Source of the DNA: Entophlyctis helioformis
Lineage: Eukaryota; Chytridiomycota; Chytridiomycetes; Chytridiales; Chytriomycetaceae
NCBI GenBank assembly: GCA_025526915.1
Contig: JAHLKH010000073.1
Span: forward strand, 1 to 64,000
DNA: 64,000 nucleotides
Reading direction: 5' to 3'
Shown here: positions 21,704 to 34,532 of the stretch, piece after piece
Numbering within the stretch: position 1 is the first letter of the stretch
Layout: the number at the start of each line of letters is the position of its first letter
Program-made: the position numbers and the translations under genes
Notes under the pieces: generated by a model
The model's database searches: none
Told to the model about the DNA's origin: nothing
Seen by the model: the letters and a program-made list of their open reading frames with translations, nothing else

Positions 21704-22931
21704 ATCGCCTCAACCGCCGCCTGCTCGCTGGCAGGATCCGCCTGGCCATGTCCCCACGCTGCCGCCATACTCGCCGTTCGACGATCGCAAGAACGCTGCT
21801 GTGCTGCTTCCCGTGCCGCTGATCCCTTGGCCAACGCCGTCACGCGAGCCGCTGCTGCCGGTCTGTCCATCGCCGCGTCTGTCCCGCCTGTCCATCGCCG
21901 CCACGCCAAACATCTCGCCCGCAGGCGTCGACACGCTGCTGCGGCTTGTCGGCCGCCACCTGGCCGTGCTCGACATGAGCGATCGGCCCACCATGGCCGT
22001 CGACTCGTGCCTCGTGTCGCTCGTGTCGCTGACGCCAGCTCTCAAGGACCTGCGTCTGGGCGGCACTCCCACGCACGACACCACGCTGCTGCAGGTGCTC
22101 CAACTGCGGTGCCTCGAGACGCTCGATCTGTCTGGCTGCCTCCGCATCACCGACACGTTCGCCATGGCGTTCTCCAACCCGCTCTTCTCGTCGCCGCTGC
22201 GATCGCTCGTGCTGCGTGGCTGCCAGACACTCACTGACCAGGTGGTCCCGCTGCTCGCCAAGTCGATGCTGGTCAAGACGCTGCGGCAGCTGGATGTGCG
22301 AGGCTGCACGCGGCTCAAGCTCGCGACCATCGATGCTTGGGATCTGTTCACCACGTATCTGTGCTGCCATCTGGACACTCTGGCCATGTCGTATGCACCA
22401 TTCGACCGTCTTGCGCAGCTGTCGCTCCTGCCGCTATCGTCCGCGTCCTCGCCAAGGCCATCACACTCTCGCTCGCACTCGCACTCGCACTCGCGATCCA
22501 TGTCGCAATCGGTCTCGTCAGCATCGCCATCGCCATCGCCAGCAGAAGCAGCATTGCTATCGGCAGCAGCAGCATCACGGCCGGTTTCTCCACCGCCGTA
22601 CTCGGACATTGACCATGTCGTCCACCAGTGCATCCAGCACATGCGCAATCTCCGACACCTCACACTCTCCGACATCACCGAGACGTCGCGCAACGAGACC
22701 ATCGAGAAGCTGTCTGCCCAGCTGCCGCTGCTCGAGACTGTGCGGCTGGAGCGGCTCACTGGCACGCGCGACTTTATCGTCACGGACATGTATGCGGACG
22801 TGGTGCCGTCGGCGGTCGACGATGGGTTTGTGCGGCGGTTCAACACGAGCAGGGGCGACTGGGTGCCGCGAGTCCAGATGACGCTGGTTGTGCAGGATGC
22901 CGCCGAGGACGGGTCGTGGTCCAAATGGTGA
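21231..22931 (+). CDS. F-box/LRR-like protein, left copy
   Basis: A single exon of 566 residues. Residues about 10-50 (VPEPVARTILAF ... SRSWHALALPALFA) resemble an F-box. Further on are leucine-rich repeats of the AMN1/cysteine-containing type: LHSLDLRGVGFLTDACVQL, LETLDLSGCLRITDTF, LRSLVLRGCQTLTD, LRQLDVRGCTRLK. Such proteins are substrate adaptors of SCF ubiquitin ligases. A Ser-Pro-Ser repeat (near 21660-21715) and a Ser/His/Arg repeat vary in length against the right copy (556 residues). Both copies are intact. CAGATCCAGCAA tandem units lie directly upstream (21171-21225). The F-box call is moderate, the LRR call good. Confidence 0.75.
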
Positions 22932-23300
22932 CGGCGATCTTCACGGCGACGCTTGTCTGGCATGTGAATGAACGGACGTATCTGCACTGTATCTGTGCTG
23001 CATCTGCACTGTATCTCCGCGGGTGAGCCACGGCGTCGCCATCCAGCAGCCATTCAGCAGCCATCCGGCAGCGTGTCTGCGATGCATGTGCGACTGATAA
23101 GCAGCATCAAAGGTTCAGCCGCGTCAAGATTGCAAGGCCGTGCCGACTGCGCGGGTCTGTCCCGCCAATGCCGCGTCGTGCACCGCTCTGTCTGTCATTG
23201 CCGCAGCCGCATCTCCATAAAGAGCGGATGCTGCCTGCGCTCCATCTGCTGCACGCACTGCGACACACCACCACCACCACCTTCTTATCACAGTTCTGCC
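22932..23300. other. Spacer between F-box/LRR and membrane-protein genes
   Basis: Contains repeated CTGCACTGTATCT and CAGCAGCCAT motifs and a (CAC)n stretch just before the next start. The same spacer occurs inverted at 60633-60988. No RNA gene or ORF of note. Confidence 0.5.
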
Positions 23301-23918
23301 ATGTCCGTCCAACAGCCACAGCAGCCGTCGCCAGCACCATCGCAGCCCATCGCACAGACTGACAGCACAGAGATCTCTCGCATCCAAGACATCAACCGCC
23401 AAGGCGACAGCTTCTTCTGGATCTGGATGGTGGGTGCATTGCCGCTCTCTCACGCCCATCGCTGCTCTGCTCTTGTGCATGCCGCCGACTCCATCCACTC
23501 ACGCAGCATGCCGCATTCACAGGGAGTCGCCATTGGCATCGTGGTGCTCAACATCCTCATCTCCACCGCCGTCTTCCTGGTCGTCCGCCATCGCCGGATC
23601 CGGCGTCTGCGGCTGGACATCAAGGCAGACAGAGACCGTCGTCGCCACCGTCGTCGGCTGCGTCAGCTACGTCGCAAGCGTCGATCCGACACGGCAACAG
23701 CGCCATTGACAGCGGCATCCTCGGACAGCAGCAGCAACAGCAGCAGCAGCAGCTCGTCGCAGAGTGATCGAGACTCGAGCGTTGTTGATATCAAAGACGG
23801 ATCGCTGGATGCAGAATGCGAGGCGACTGTGCGGATATCAGCAGGCACGCCATTGAGACAGCCCGACCGACAGAAGAGCGACGATGTCGCCGTGCTTGTC
23901 GAGCACGACGCTGGATAG
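23301..23918 (+). CDS. Small single-pass membrane protein, left copy
   Basis: Two exons (23301-23429, 23523-23918), 174 residues. A Gln/Pro/Ser-rich N-terminus is followed by one hydrophobic segment (GVAIGIVVLNILISTAVFLVV, encoded at 23523-23585) and a strongly basic stretch (RHRRIRRLRLDIKADRDRRRH), then a Ser-rich tail. By the positive-inside rule the C-terminus faces the cytosol. The intron cuts just before the membrane segment. No family recognised. The right copy has the same structure. Confidence 0.7.
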   Translation: MSVQQPQQPSPAPSQPIAQTDSTEISRIQDINRQGDSFFWIWMVGALPLSHAHRCSALVHAADSIHSRSMPHSQGVAIGIVVLNILISTAVFLVVRHRRIRRLRLDIKADRDRRRHRRRLRQLRRKRRSDTATAPLTAASSDSSSNSSSSSSSQSDRDSSVVDIKDGSLDAECEATVRISAGTPLRQPDRQKSDDVAVLVEHDAG

Positions 23919-23996
23919 CACGATCCCGCTCTGTCCCGACGAATGAATCTGCGTGGATTTCGCATCTTTCCGCCTCAACTGTCAACTGCCAACCAG

Positions 23997-26900
23997 ATGT
24001 CGGACGAAGGACAAGCTGGCGGCAGTCGGAGAGAAGGCCTACGGCCTCGGAGAGGCCAGCCGCAAACAGCACCAGCAGCAAGCTCTGCCCACGACACCGC
24101 AGGTGGCAGTGCGTCTGCTGGATCCTCTCAGCTCCCCGCCAGTGGCAGTTCGGCTGCTGGACCCGCGGGAAAGCGCCGACGGCTTGGTGCCCAAGAAGCA
24201 ACACAGGCTGCACAAGCAACCGCAGCCGCTTCTGCTGCTGCTGCATCGGCTCAGCCCAAGACACCGACGCCCGCCGAGCAGCCTCCGCCTGCGGCATGGT
24301 ACATATACGAAGGCAAAGCTGATATTACGGCCCTCACCGAACCAACAGTCCGAGCTCTGAAAGCAAAAGTCATCCAATTGCAAAAGCTCGACAATGACAC
24401 CCGCCTGGCCGTCCACCTGGATGGAGTGCTGCTGGCCGACGACGTCATTGTCCAGTCCGACTACAACCGCAAGTACGCAGTTGGGCTCTCAGTCGAACTT
24501 TCCGACGGTATGTGTGCTTCTGCTGTGCTGGCTCTGGGTCTGCTTGCTTGCTGACTCTTTGTTGTTGACTTGACCAGATATCGCGCACCTGCTGCTTAAA
24601 GGTAGCTTGATCATCAAAGCCAAGGAGCAGGCGATGATAGTGTTTGCACGACAGCGAGCAAAGCGCGAGGCGGCTACCAGCAGCGACGTCGATCGTCTCT
24701 TGGCCGCCATTCGCTCGGAGACTGTTGCCCGGCGGATGTTCTCTCTGTCGCGGTTCGGCATCATCTATGTCGCGGCATTCAAGCAGTTTGGGCGGCTTGA
24801 TCCATCCAGCCGCATGTTTGACAACCCGGTCATGCTCGTCTCGATTGGGCAGCCACCGTCACGCACTGCGGTTCGCAGGGCAAACGACATTGCTGCGGAC
24901 GAGTCGCAGAATGCTCTGGAGCGGCTCATCGGAGACCTTGCAGTTGGAGCCCCTCTCCCGGTCAGCATCACCAGCCGCCTGGACGTGCATGCGCGTAGGC
25001 ATCAAGCAGCAGCATGGCGAAGGGCTATGCTCACCCTCAACTCGTTTTGGCACAAGATGGAGGCGGCTCCAGAGGCTTGCTACCACATTATGTACCACAC
25101 GATCTTCAAGGCGGCCCTCGAGAGCCTCGATCCGTTGGTTGGCGTCAGTGCCGAGGACCAATTGAGCAACTACAACAAGCAGTTCGACAGGCGGCGTCCC
25201 GACATTGCGGCGTGTATCAAGAACCCGCCTCGCAGGACGAATGACGATCGCACGGCAACTCAGTTGGCATCCCTTCGCTGTCCGTTCTTTCTCGCCGAGG
25301 TGTCTGGATTCCGCGTTACTGGAACCGACGACCACAAGGATTTCCAGAAGATTGCATGCGACATGATGATGTGCATGCTTGTCTGGCTTGGTAAGTGGCT
25401 GAATGTGCCGCATTGCTTGCGCCGCATTGCTTGTGTTGCATACCAGACACACACAATACTCACCATCCATGTCTGTGCAATGGACCATCTCCAGGGTTGT
25501 TCCGTGGTGCTTCAGTAGACATGAAAAAGGAGCTGCGTGTCTATGGTGCACTGATTGGAGCGTCGACCATCGAGTTTATCTGTATGCGGCCAGTCTTTCA
25601 GACAGGTGGCCAAGTCGTACTGCTGCTCCATACGAACAAGAGCGACTGGACCATCTCGTTTGACACCCAGGCTCAAGGTCCAGCAGCAGCAGCAGCAGCA
25701 TCGGCAGCACCGCCTTCAGAAGAGTCAAGTGCCTCAGCCACAGATCCTTCAGAAATCGACGAGCAGGCACTTGCTGCTAGTGCAGCTGTGGACGAGCGGC
25801 TTCTGGAAGACATTGCAGGCCAGGACGATCAAGGACAGGCTCCCACCGACAAACGCCTCATGGGTTTCGTGCGCGCTGATCTCAGCACTGACGAGGGCCA
25901 CACGCATGTTGCTGGCCATGTGGGGAAGATTTTCGACTTTGCCAATCATCTTCGAGGATATTCACGACAACTGTTCAACTGGCTCAGCACCACAACGAAC
26001 CTCGACGAGCCTTACAACTATCCAAAAGGTGCACCGTCGCCTGTGCCCTCACGCAATACTAACAAACAGCAAACCGACAAACAGCACTGCGTTTCACCTT
26101 CAAAGGGACGCAAATCACCACGCACGCCAAGCAAGACCAGTGGTGGCGATGCAGGCGGGGCGGGCGGCGTATTGGGCATCATGGGCGAGCTTCTGCGTTC
26201 CTGGAAGCTGTCCAAGGTCGAGCAGTTCTCAGCACCACATGGCATCACCGTCGTGTTTGCCAAGGAACGCGATGGCACGACGTTGTGCGTCAAGCACAAG
26301 CCGCGCGGCTGGAGCAAGGAGATCGAGATGACGCGCATGGTGCAGGGCCACCCGAACATTGTCAAGTTTGTTGCAGCCAAGAGCCTGGCCACGGACGGCC
26401 CTGGCATTGTGCTGGCTGAGGAGCGACTGTTCCATGATCAGGCCATGCTGTGCACTGGCAGCCCAGCGACCTGTCTGCAGCATGTCGTGACGTACGTCAT
26501 GCACGGTCTGGCTGCACTCGAACACCTCGCGTCTCTCCATATTGTGCACTGCGACATCAGCCCGAGCAACATCATGTACTCGCGCCGTCGCCAGGTCTGG
26601 TGCCTCTTCGACTTTGGTTCAGCAACCGAGGTCTCTGCCAGTCGCTCTTCTGTGTGTCGCAGGGAAATCCATGGCACCGACTCGTTCATTGCACCCGAGG
26701 CACTCTCTGGCCGCACATACTCGATCGCGTCTGATCTGTGGAGCTTTGGTGCGACGGCCGCCAGTGTCTCCAAGGATGCCATCAGCGCATCATTTGGCTG
26801 GGGCACGCCTGACGCTGGTGCACGTGTCGTGATTGTTGGCAAGATTCGCACAGAGATCCGTCGCCTGATGCGAGACCAGCCAGGCGATCGTGCAGCAGCA

Positions 26901-27023
26901 TCGGATGTGCGCCAGGCGTTTGTCAAGATCCAGCGCGACGTGGACAGACTCGTCAACCCTGAACTTGCTGCGCAGGTCGAGCCGATGGACGAGAGCCAGG
27001 CATCTGCGGTTGCGGCTGTGTGA
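23997..27023 (+). CDS. Crinkler-type (CR) effector-like protein with C-terminal kinase, copy A (intact)
   Basis: Three exons (23997-24507, 24578-25390, 25495-27023), about 950 residues; an in-frame Met also lies at 23943. Parts in order: a disordered Ala/Ser/Gln region with a basic GKRRRLG; a ubiquitin-like module (about residues 105-170: WYIYEGKADI, TVRALKAKVIQLQK, HLDGVLLADDV); a middle domain (DVDRLLAAIR ... CPFFLAEVSGFRV ... DDHKDFQKIA) that may be REase-like; and a kinase with CVKHKP (beta-3 Lys), HCDISPSNIMY (catalytic loop, as in FunK1-type kinases), DFGSA and APEAL. CR proteins of oomycetes and chytrids combine a ubiquitin-like header with nuclease or kinase domains and often act in host nuclei. 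No signal peptide is visible. The CR assignment rests on architecture; function is inferred. Confidence 0.7.
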
Positions 27024-27200
27024 GTGGCGAGGCTGAACAACAGCAGCATTGCACAGAATGAATGAACATGTTTGCACTTGATGATGAATGCGAGGCATGT
27101 CTGGCTGTTATTGCTGCAATCAAGACACGAAGGGCGACTGTGGCTGCAATGGTCTGACGGCGGTCTTGGATGCATGTTCATTCTGGCTTGACCAGGCGAC

Positions 27201-29793
27201 TCACTCCTTGGCTGCACGAGCAGTCGTGGTCAGGAACGTGTCCAGGAAGTGCACCATGGCGATGGCGTGCTGCTCCTGCACAGACGTCTGCTTGAACACG
27301 TGGCCCTCCTTCTCGCCAATGAACAGCCAGCACGGAACGCCGTTGGCATCCAGCTTGTTGGCCATCTGGATCGCCTCGTTGAGCGGCACGCGCACATCGT
27401 TCTCGCCCTGGCCCATGAACAGCGGCACCGTGATCCTGTCCGTGTGCGTCAGCGGCGAGATGTCGTGCAGGAACGCGCGCATCTCTGGGATCCGCTCGTC
27501 GCCGTACTCTGGACGACGGAGATCGCGTCTGAACGGCTGTTGTTGTTGTTGGATGTGTGCCAGTCGGCGTCAGTCGGCGTCAGTTGGTGCAGTCGGTGCC
27601 AGTCGCGTCAGTCGGCAGATGTGCAAGCACAGTGATGGCTGGCTTACTGCTGTCGATTCAAGGAACGTCACAAAGTCACTGATGCCGCACGTGGCGACGC
27701 CGCAAGCAAGGCGTGGCGAGTAGTGCACCAGACTGGCAAGCACCATGTAGCCACCGTCTGTCCATCACGTCGTTCATCAGCAAGCAGGCACAGAACACTG
27801 CCAGCTGGCTGCTGGTCAGCCAAGCCAAACACGCACAGACACGTACACGAGCGGCCCATTACACAGACACGCTTGCTGTCGAGACTCGGGTGTGCAGCAA
27901 TCCAGTCGAGAATGGCGCCAATATCGCTGCCAGTCCATTCCAATCGAGCCGCCAATCGAGTCGTCAGTCCATCAGCCATGCACGCAATGCGGGTCAGCAA
28001 CCACTCCCAAGCGGCAACCGCACTCACCGCACAGAGTCTTCGCGCTTCATCTGGTCGTCTGCCTTCATGTATCGAGTGCCATATCCACGCGATCCGCGCA
28101 CATTCGGCGCGATCACAGCAACACCCATCTCGTTGAGCAGGAACTGGAACGACAGCGTGTGGTTGGCCGGCACAAAGTTGGGCACAAACTGCGACTCGGG
28201 TCCGCCGTGGATGTAAATGACAACAGGGACAGACGCATCCGTCTTGTCGAGCATGTCCTGGCGCGCATACACAAACGCCGGCACGAGCTCGCCGTCAAAC
28301 GACGCGCATCGGATGATCGAGGGGATGGTGACGGGGTATGCAGGCGTGGCTGGCGACGCGACGAGCGTGGTCCATTCGCGAGTGGCGAGATCGACCGTCA
28401 TGAGCGAGCCGGGCGATGCAGGCGAGTTGATGGCCACGCAGGCAAGGCTCGACTTGCCCTTGAGAGGAGCCGCGCGCTTCTTGAGCATGCACTCGCCAAA
28501 GATGCCGGGCACGGGGGTTGGAACCGACTCGACTGTCGATGTGGCCATGTTGAGGTCAAAGATCGTGGTCCAGCCGTCCTCGTTGGCGAAATAGTACACG
28601 TGGTCGTCGACAACGTCAAAGCTCTCGACGTCCCACTCGAGCCGGACAAGGCCGTTGCCAGACGACGAGACCATCTCGCTGGTGGCCGATGTGGTCAGAT
28701 CAAACTCGCACAGAGCAGCAAAGTCGGTGAATGCGTTCGTGATGAACAGGATCTTGGACGCGGCAGACGGGTCCAGCCAGCGCGCGCCAGCAAGCACGAC
28801 AGGACGGTCGGCCACGGACAGCGGCGTCATGTCGGCAGCCGTGTACGGCGCAGTGTCGGTGCTGGCAGGACGCTTGGTGCTGACGACAAAGAGGGACATG
28901 TCGCTGGCAGACTTGTACTTGGCGAGCAGAGCGCGGTCGGCATCGGCGGCATAGTCGGCCACAGCCCACATGCCGTCGGTCTCGACCAGCATGAACTCGG
29001 ATCCGTCGTCGGCGGACGGGTTGATGGCCGAGCGCACATAGATGTCGCTGTCGCGGTTGTTGCGCTTGGAGCTCGAGTACGCAATGCGGTCGTCGCCGAG
29101 CGGCCGCACCGCCATCACGCGGCCGTCGGTGTCGATGGGACGCACGGCGCCGCGCGATCCCAGAGCGGCCGGGTACTCGAGGTAGTGCAGCTGCCACACC
29201 TCGTTGCCGGCCGTGTCCATGAGGAAGAAGGCGCCGTCACGCAGCGGCGTCAGGCCGCCGATGTTGCTGCCCTCGCTCGTCTCGGAGATGAACGTGACCC
29301 GGACGTGGTCGGCCGAGCCCGGCACGACAAAGAACACCTCGAGCGACGGGTTGGGCACGGCGGCCGTGGCGTCTGGCCGCTTGAGGAAGAAGACGCCGGC
29401 CTCGTACAGCGAGCCGGGTGCACCCCAGCCGAGATGGTGCAGCGGCTCAGCGCCGGCCATGTAGTCGGGCAGAGCACGCAGGAGGCGGGCGGGCATGGTG
29501 GAGCGGTCGGGCAGGCCAAACGTGGTGACGAGCGGCGCCGGGTGGGCCTCGGGCACGAGGTTGACGGCCAGGATGGCCGATGTCGTGGAGGCTGCGGCGG
29601 CAGCAGCGAGCGTCTTGGCTGCCACGGGGGCCGTTGTTGCAGTGCTGATCGTCATGGGCTGCCTGGTTGGTGTTTGGGGCGGGCGGGACAAGGCGGGCGG
29701 CGCGGCGAGTGGAAGCAGGCTGGTGCACGTGGCTGTGCATGTGCACCACAAAAGCACTGTAAAAGCAGCAGCGAGCGTGCTGGTGACGCTCAT
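27201..29793 (-). CDS. Secreted S9 (prolyl oligopeptidase family) peptidase, copy 1
   Basis: Four exons (29793-28028, 27926-27847, 27757-27648, 27536-27201), 763 residues. The N-terminus MSVTSTLAAAFTVLLWCTCT looks like a signal peptide. A long beta-propeller-type region precedes the alpha/beta-hydrolase domain: YIHGGPESQ (oxyanion side), NVRGSRGYGTRY, GRSYGGYM with the nucleophile Ser split from its neighbour by intron 2, GENDVRVP (Asp) and EGHVFKQ (His). The triad is complete. Such enzymes are dipeptidyl- or acylaminoacyl-peptidases. The gene stands tail-to-tail with CR copy A (177 bases between stops). Start chosen for the signal peptide. Confidence 0.88.
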
Positions 29794-30123
29794 TGCTGGC
29801 GATGCTGGCGATGCTGCGACGAGCAAACGCACCAGCACCACTCTTGGCCCGACACGATCGCAGGTCAGCGACTTGTGGATCACTTGCTGCCAGTGCGTGA
29901 GCTGTGTCTGCCTCGGCTGCTGTCCAACGGCTTCTTTGAAGGCGGCGATGGCAATGGCACCAAGACTGGCTGCTGTCTGCAGCTGGTGATCAACAGACAG
30001 CGGCTGCTTGTGTCTTCATCAACAAAGTGAACACACTGCGCGAGTCTGGCTGGCTGTCGTGTTCAATGGCAGTGGTGGCTGTTGCACAGGGATGTATTGA
30101 TGACAGACAGATAGACAGACAGA

Positions 30124-33100
30124 TCACACCTGCGAGGCGTTGAAGTGGCCGCTGGCAATCTCGCGAATGACGGCAGCGTTGGCAGCACCAGTCGCATCTA
30201 CAAGCTCGCCAAACACAGAGCCAGACCGGCCGAGCAGCACATGCGGCGCAGCAAACTCGGCAATCTCGCCCTGGTCAGCACAATCACGCGGTCAAACGCC
30301 GCAATCGTGTTGAGACGGTGCGCAATGCTCAGCACCGTCGTGTGTGCAAACTGCGACCGGATCGACTCTTGGATGCGCTTGTCGGCCTCGGCATCCACCG
30401 ACGCCGTCGCCTCGTCCATGATGAGCACCTTGGGCCGCGCGAGAATGGCCTTGGCAAGACACAGCAGCTGGCGCTGGCCCATCGACAGGTTGGATCCGTT
30501 CTCCTCGATCGCCGCATCCAGCTTGTCCGTCTGCGCAGCCACGTAGTCCTTGAGACCCACGAGCGACAGCGACTCCCACAGCTGGTCGTCGGTGTATCCC
30601 GTCTGCAGCATGTCGAGGTTGGACCGCACACTTCCCTTGAACAGCACGGGCTCCTGCGGGATGATCTGCAGGCGAGAGCGCAGCGTCTTGAGACCGAGCG
30701 TCGCAATGTCGCGGCCATCGATGGTGATGGATCCCTTGGATGCCTCCATGATGCGGAACAGGGCCGTCATGAGCGTGCTCTTGCCCGAGCCGGTGCGGCC
30801 GACAATGCCGACCTTTTCGCCAGGACGGATGTCGAGCGACAGGTTCTTGATGACGGCGTGGTCGGGACGCGAGTCGTAGCAGATCTGCAGGTCGCGGATG
30901 GCAAGTGCACCGGCAGTCGGCCACTCGTCCTTGGTCGCAGGGTCGTTGGGCATCACGCGCGGTGCCTCGGACGGCAGCTCGTTGGCGTAGTGGTTGAGAC
31001 GCTCGACGGCGTTGAATGATGCCTCCGCATTGCCTGAATACCACGCCAGTCGACTGTTAGTGTCTGGACGTGCAGTGTCCGTAGGGCGACTGCCTTACCA
31101 ATCAGAAAGAGGAACATGTTGAGCGATGCGCCAATCGAAATCGACGACGACAGCGACAGACCGACAGAAGCGCCAGTGAGGATGCCAGCTGCAGCAAGAG
31201 AAAGGATGACAAGCGTCACTGTCGAGGCAAGGATCTCAAGGCGGAACGACAGCCAGAACTGCGTGCTCATTAGCATGAACATTGCGAGGTTGGACTTGTC
31301 CATCTTGGCATTCTGGCCATGGATGAATCGAGGTGCAGCTCCGTATGCCAGGATGGTGGGAATGCCGCTGAGTGTCTCAGAGATGTGCGCACTCAGAGGC
31401 GATCGCATGATGGACGACAAACGCTTGAGCTCGCGGTACGACGACTGGAAGAACACAAAGGCGGAGCCAGAGATGACCAAAAGAACACCGAATTGGACTG
31501 CGTGCCAGAAACATGTTAGCCTGCATGTCAGTCAGCGGGCCATCTCGAAGACGCAAACTCACTGAGCAGGAACGCGTTCGAGTAGACGACAACGATGATG
31601 GACGCGATGAGACCGACGAGGCCAAAGGCAACGCCAACAAACATATCGCCCATGCTAAGATCGAGCGATTGCACGTCGGTGGTCATGCGGTTGAGAATGC
31701 GGCCAATGGGCTGGCTGTCAAAGAAGGACATGGGTGTACGGATAAGGCCGTCAAGAGCGCGGTTGTGGAGCACAATAGCCGACTTGTATGTGCCAAGCAG
31801 CACGACCGAGGTAAGGAGCACTAGTATGTGCAACGGTCGCGTTGGTCAGTCGTCCGTCTGAACCGCTGCCAGAACCGCTGCATGAGCAATGACAAGATCG
31901 ATGAGATGAGAGCTAACTTACCGACGATGAGTGTGTCGAGTGCGCCAAGACCGGCGTACAAGTTAAAGTAGTTGGAGAACGACAGCCTCCACTTGTCTTC
32001 GATCCAGATGACGAGCATGATGCGCACAAACGACGTCGCGCCGACATTGAGCAGCACCAGCAGGATGATCAGTCCAAAGAAAATGTATCCAGCCGCCAGG
32101 AAGTACGAGCGGATCGTGTCCATGCTGACAGCACCCTGGAAACAGATGTCTCAAGTCAGATCGGGCTGGTGCAAGAAAAGCATGAGAATCAGCCCAACTC
32201 ACCTCGCGGCGGTCCTCGGCGACGGCCTTTTCGTCCTCAAACTTGGCGACAGCCTTGGCAGTATCCTCGGGCTTCTTGTCATCGATCTTCTTGCCGCCCT
32301 CGGCTTCCTCGTCGTCAAAGTGGTAGTCCTTCATGATGCCAGAGAGAGCGCTCTCGGGGACAGCCATGAGATCCTTGAACGTGCCCGTCTCGGCAACACG
32401 ACCATTGTCAAGCACGACAACAAAGTCGACCTTGGGAAGCAGGTGCAGCTGGTGCGTGACAAGCACGACCGTCTTGCTCTTGAGCGTGCCGCAGATGGCC
32501 TCGTCAAACACCTTCTTGCCGACATGCGCATCGAGTGCGGCAATGGGATCGTCGAGCAGGTAGATGTCGGCATCGCGAGCAATGGCACGAGCGAGTGCAA
32601 CACGAGCCTTCTGGCCGCCAGACAGGTTGATGCCCTTCTCGCCAATCTGCGTGCCGAGACCGTTGGGGAGGATCTCGAGATCGTGCTCGAGACACGAGGC
32701 AGACACGGCCTTGGCGATGTTGGGACGCACCGAGTCGTCGCTGAACACAATGTTCTCCTCGATGGTGCCGGTCAGGATCCACGGCTCCTGAGCGCAGTAG
32801 GCGACGGATCCGTAGACGGACGACGAGCCGGCCGTCTTGCGCATGCCGCCAATGAGAGCAGACAGGAACGACGACTTGCCAGATCCGACAGAGCCGACAA
32901 CAGCAACGAGCGAGCCACGCGGGATGGACAGGTTGATGTCCTCGAGCTTGAACGGCTCTTCCTTGGTCTCTTCAGCTGCAGAGTCTGTCTCAACGACAGT
33001 CTCGGCAGACGCGTCCTTGGCGTCCTTCTTGGCATCAGCAGCAGCCTTCTTGTCCTTCTTGTCCTTCTTGTCGGCATTCTTGACAGTCTCCCAGGTGAAC

Positions 33101-34532
33101 GAAGCCTTGTCCATCTTGAGCGCAGACCCGTCCTTGGATGCATCGGCAGGCAGGAGGTCGGTCAGCTCGTTCGGGCCAGTTTCCTCGGCAAGGAGGAACT
33201 CGCTGATGCGCTTGTACGAGATGCGGAGCTGGAGAATGCCAATGGTCGAGTCGGCGATGGACGAAGCAGGGCCAGACAGCGCGCTCACGAGGGCAAGGAC
33301 GGTGAACACCTTGTCGGCCGACAGGATGGTGCCGGTGAAGGACGAGTAAGCGATGAACGCGACGATCGGAACGCCGTTTTGCTGGAGAGCCGTGCAAACT
33401 ATTCATGTGGTATGCCAGTCAGTGAACAGGTTGCGGCAGGTGCACTCCCGCTGCCAGCGCTGAACGAAACGAAAACTCACCAAAGATGAGGATCATGGGG
33501 TACAAAAAGTACGTCAGGTACCCAACCTGTCTGCCACGCGCCTCGCTAATCGGCTTGTGGAACGACTCCTCGGCGGCCTGGTACTTGATGATCTTGATGC
33601 CGTACAGGAACTCGCGCAGACGCTTGGTGCGGTCGTCGAGCGCCTTGAAGTACTCTGAGAATCCCTTGCTGACCATGGGCAGGAAGCATGCCTGGATCAG
33701 CATGAGGCCGAGGAACGATCCGGCCGCGACGAGGGTGGACGGGCCGCCGAGGAAGCGAGCAATGTTGAAGACGCAGAGAACGATCTGGACAATGGACGAA
33801 ATGACGCCGGGGAAGACATAAGTGGAAACCAAGACGTTGTAGACGTCAGACGTGATCAAGCTGTTGATCTTGCCGGCCTCGAAGGACTGTCGGGACTTGT
33901 GCGAGAGACGGAGAGCTTTGCCGTAGAGAGCCGGTATGGTAGACGAGCGCATCTTGATGAACGTGTCGATGTTGATGGACTTTTCGGTCCATGCGCAGAC
34001 GGTGCTCAGCACCTTTGAAGCAGCAATGCAGGCAGGCAAGGAGAGTGAGCACAGAGGTCATGTGATCAGCCATGTGATCAGCGATATGTGTGATGGGCAG
34101 TACCTGGAGTCCAAAGAACAAGGCGCTGAGCCAGATAAGCTGAGTGCGGTCCTCGAGAAACAGAGCCTGGATGACCTGCGAGATGAGAAGGGGCAGACCG
34201 ACGTTGGCGCCAGTGACGACAGCGATGAGCAGCATAATCGCAACAAAGCGCGGCCAGTAGGCGGCCATGAGCGTCAAGAACAGCGACGGGGGTCTGACGG
34301 TCTTGGGGCTGGCCGTGTGCGCAGCGAACTGTGCCCAGAAGCCGTCAAACACATCCGCGGAAGCAGCGGCCATGTTGGCCTCGCTGAGCAGCGGCAGGTC
34401 GGACTCGACGAGCGGGCGCTTGTATCCGATGCGCAGCGTGGGCGTCAACCACGACAGGGTGATGAACGAGAAGAAGTTGCGACGCATGGGCGTCTTGGTG
34501 GTAGCCTGCCCATGCTCGGGCGTGGCTGTCAT
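30124..34532 (-). CDS. ABCC (MRP)-type ABC transporter 1, frameshifted near its end
   Basis: Seven exons (34532-34104, 34012-33481, 33398-32203, 32135-31922, 31820-31563, 31497-31099, 31033-30124). Order TMD1-NBD1-TMD2-NBD2 without TMD0. NBD1: GSVGSGKSS, LSGGQKARVALARA, IYLLDDPIAALD (Asp where most ABC proteins have the catalytic Glu, usual in ABCC). NBD2: GRTGSGKSTL, IPQEPVLF, LSMGQRQLLCLAKA, VLIMDEATASVD, IAHRLNT. ABCC pumps export conjugates and drugs from cytosol. A Lys/Asp-rich linker precedes NBD1. Near 30276 one base is missing against the two other copies of this sequence (VLDQGEI), which shifts the frame after the H-loop and replaces the last 60 or so residues. Error or real mutation cannot be told apart here. 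Confidence 0.88.

Larger units (their letters stand above)
17429..31033 (+). repeat. Left arm of inverted segmental duplication
   Basis: This block matches 52865-63523 read on the opposite strand: SUN part, F-box/LRR gene, membrane protein gene, CR gene, S9 peptidase, last ABC exon. Without the LTR element and its target duplication it measures 10,641 bases, against about 10,659 in the other arm. Coding, intronic and intergenic sequence all match, so it is a DNA duplication rather than retroposition. Ends were placed by eye: GGTGTTCCC at 17429, and the start of ABC-1 exon 7. Confidence 0.9.

Noticed and set aside
26029..26069. Possible 41-base intron in CR copy A, suggested by TACTAACAAACAG
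   Set aside because: Removing it shifts the frame away from the kinase. Reading through keeps one open frame in copies A and C, so the branch-point-like sequence is taken as coincidence.
27892..30030. 712-codon plus-strand frame opposite S9 copy 1 (and its mirror at 53992-56172)
   Set aside because: Shadow frame rich in His/Val/Gly/Arg; the opposite strand has a complete catalytic triad and consistent introns.
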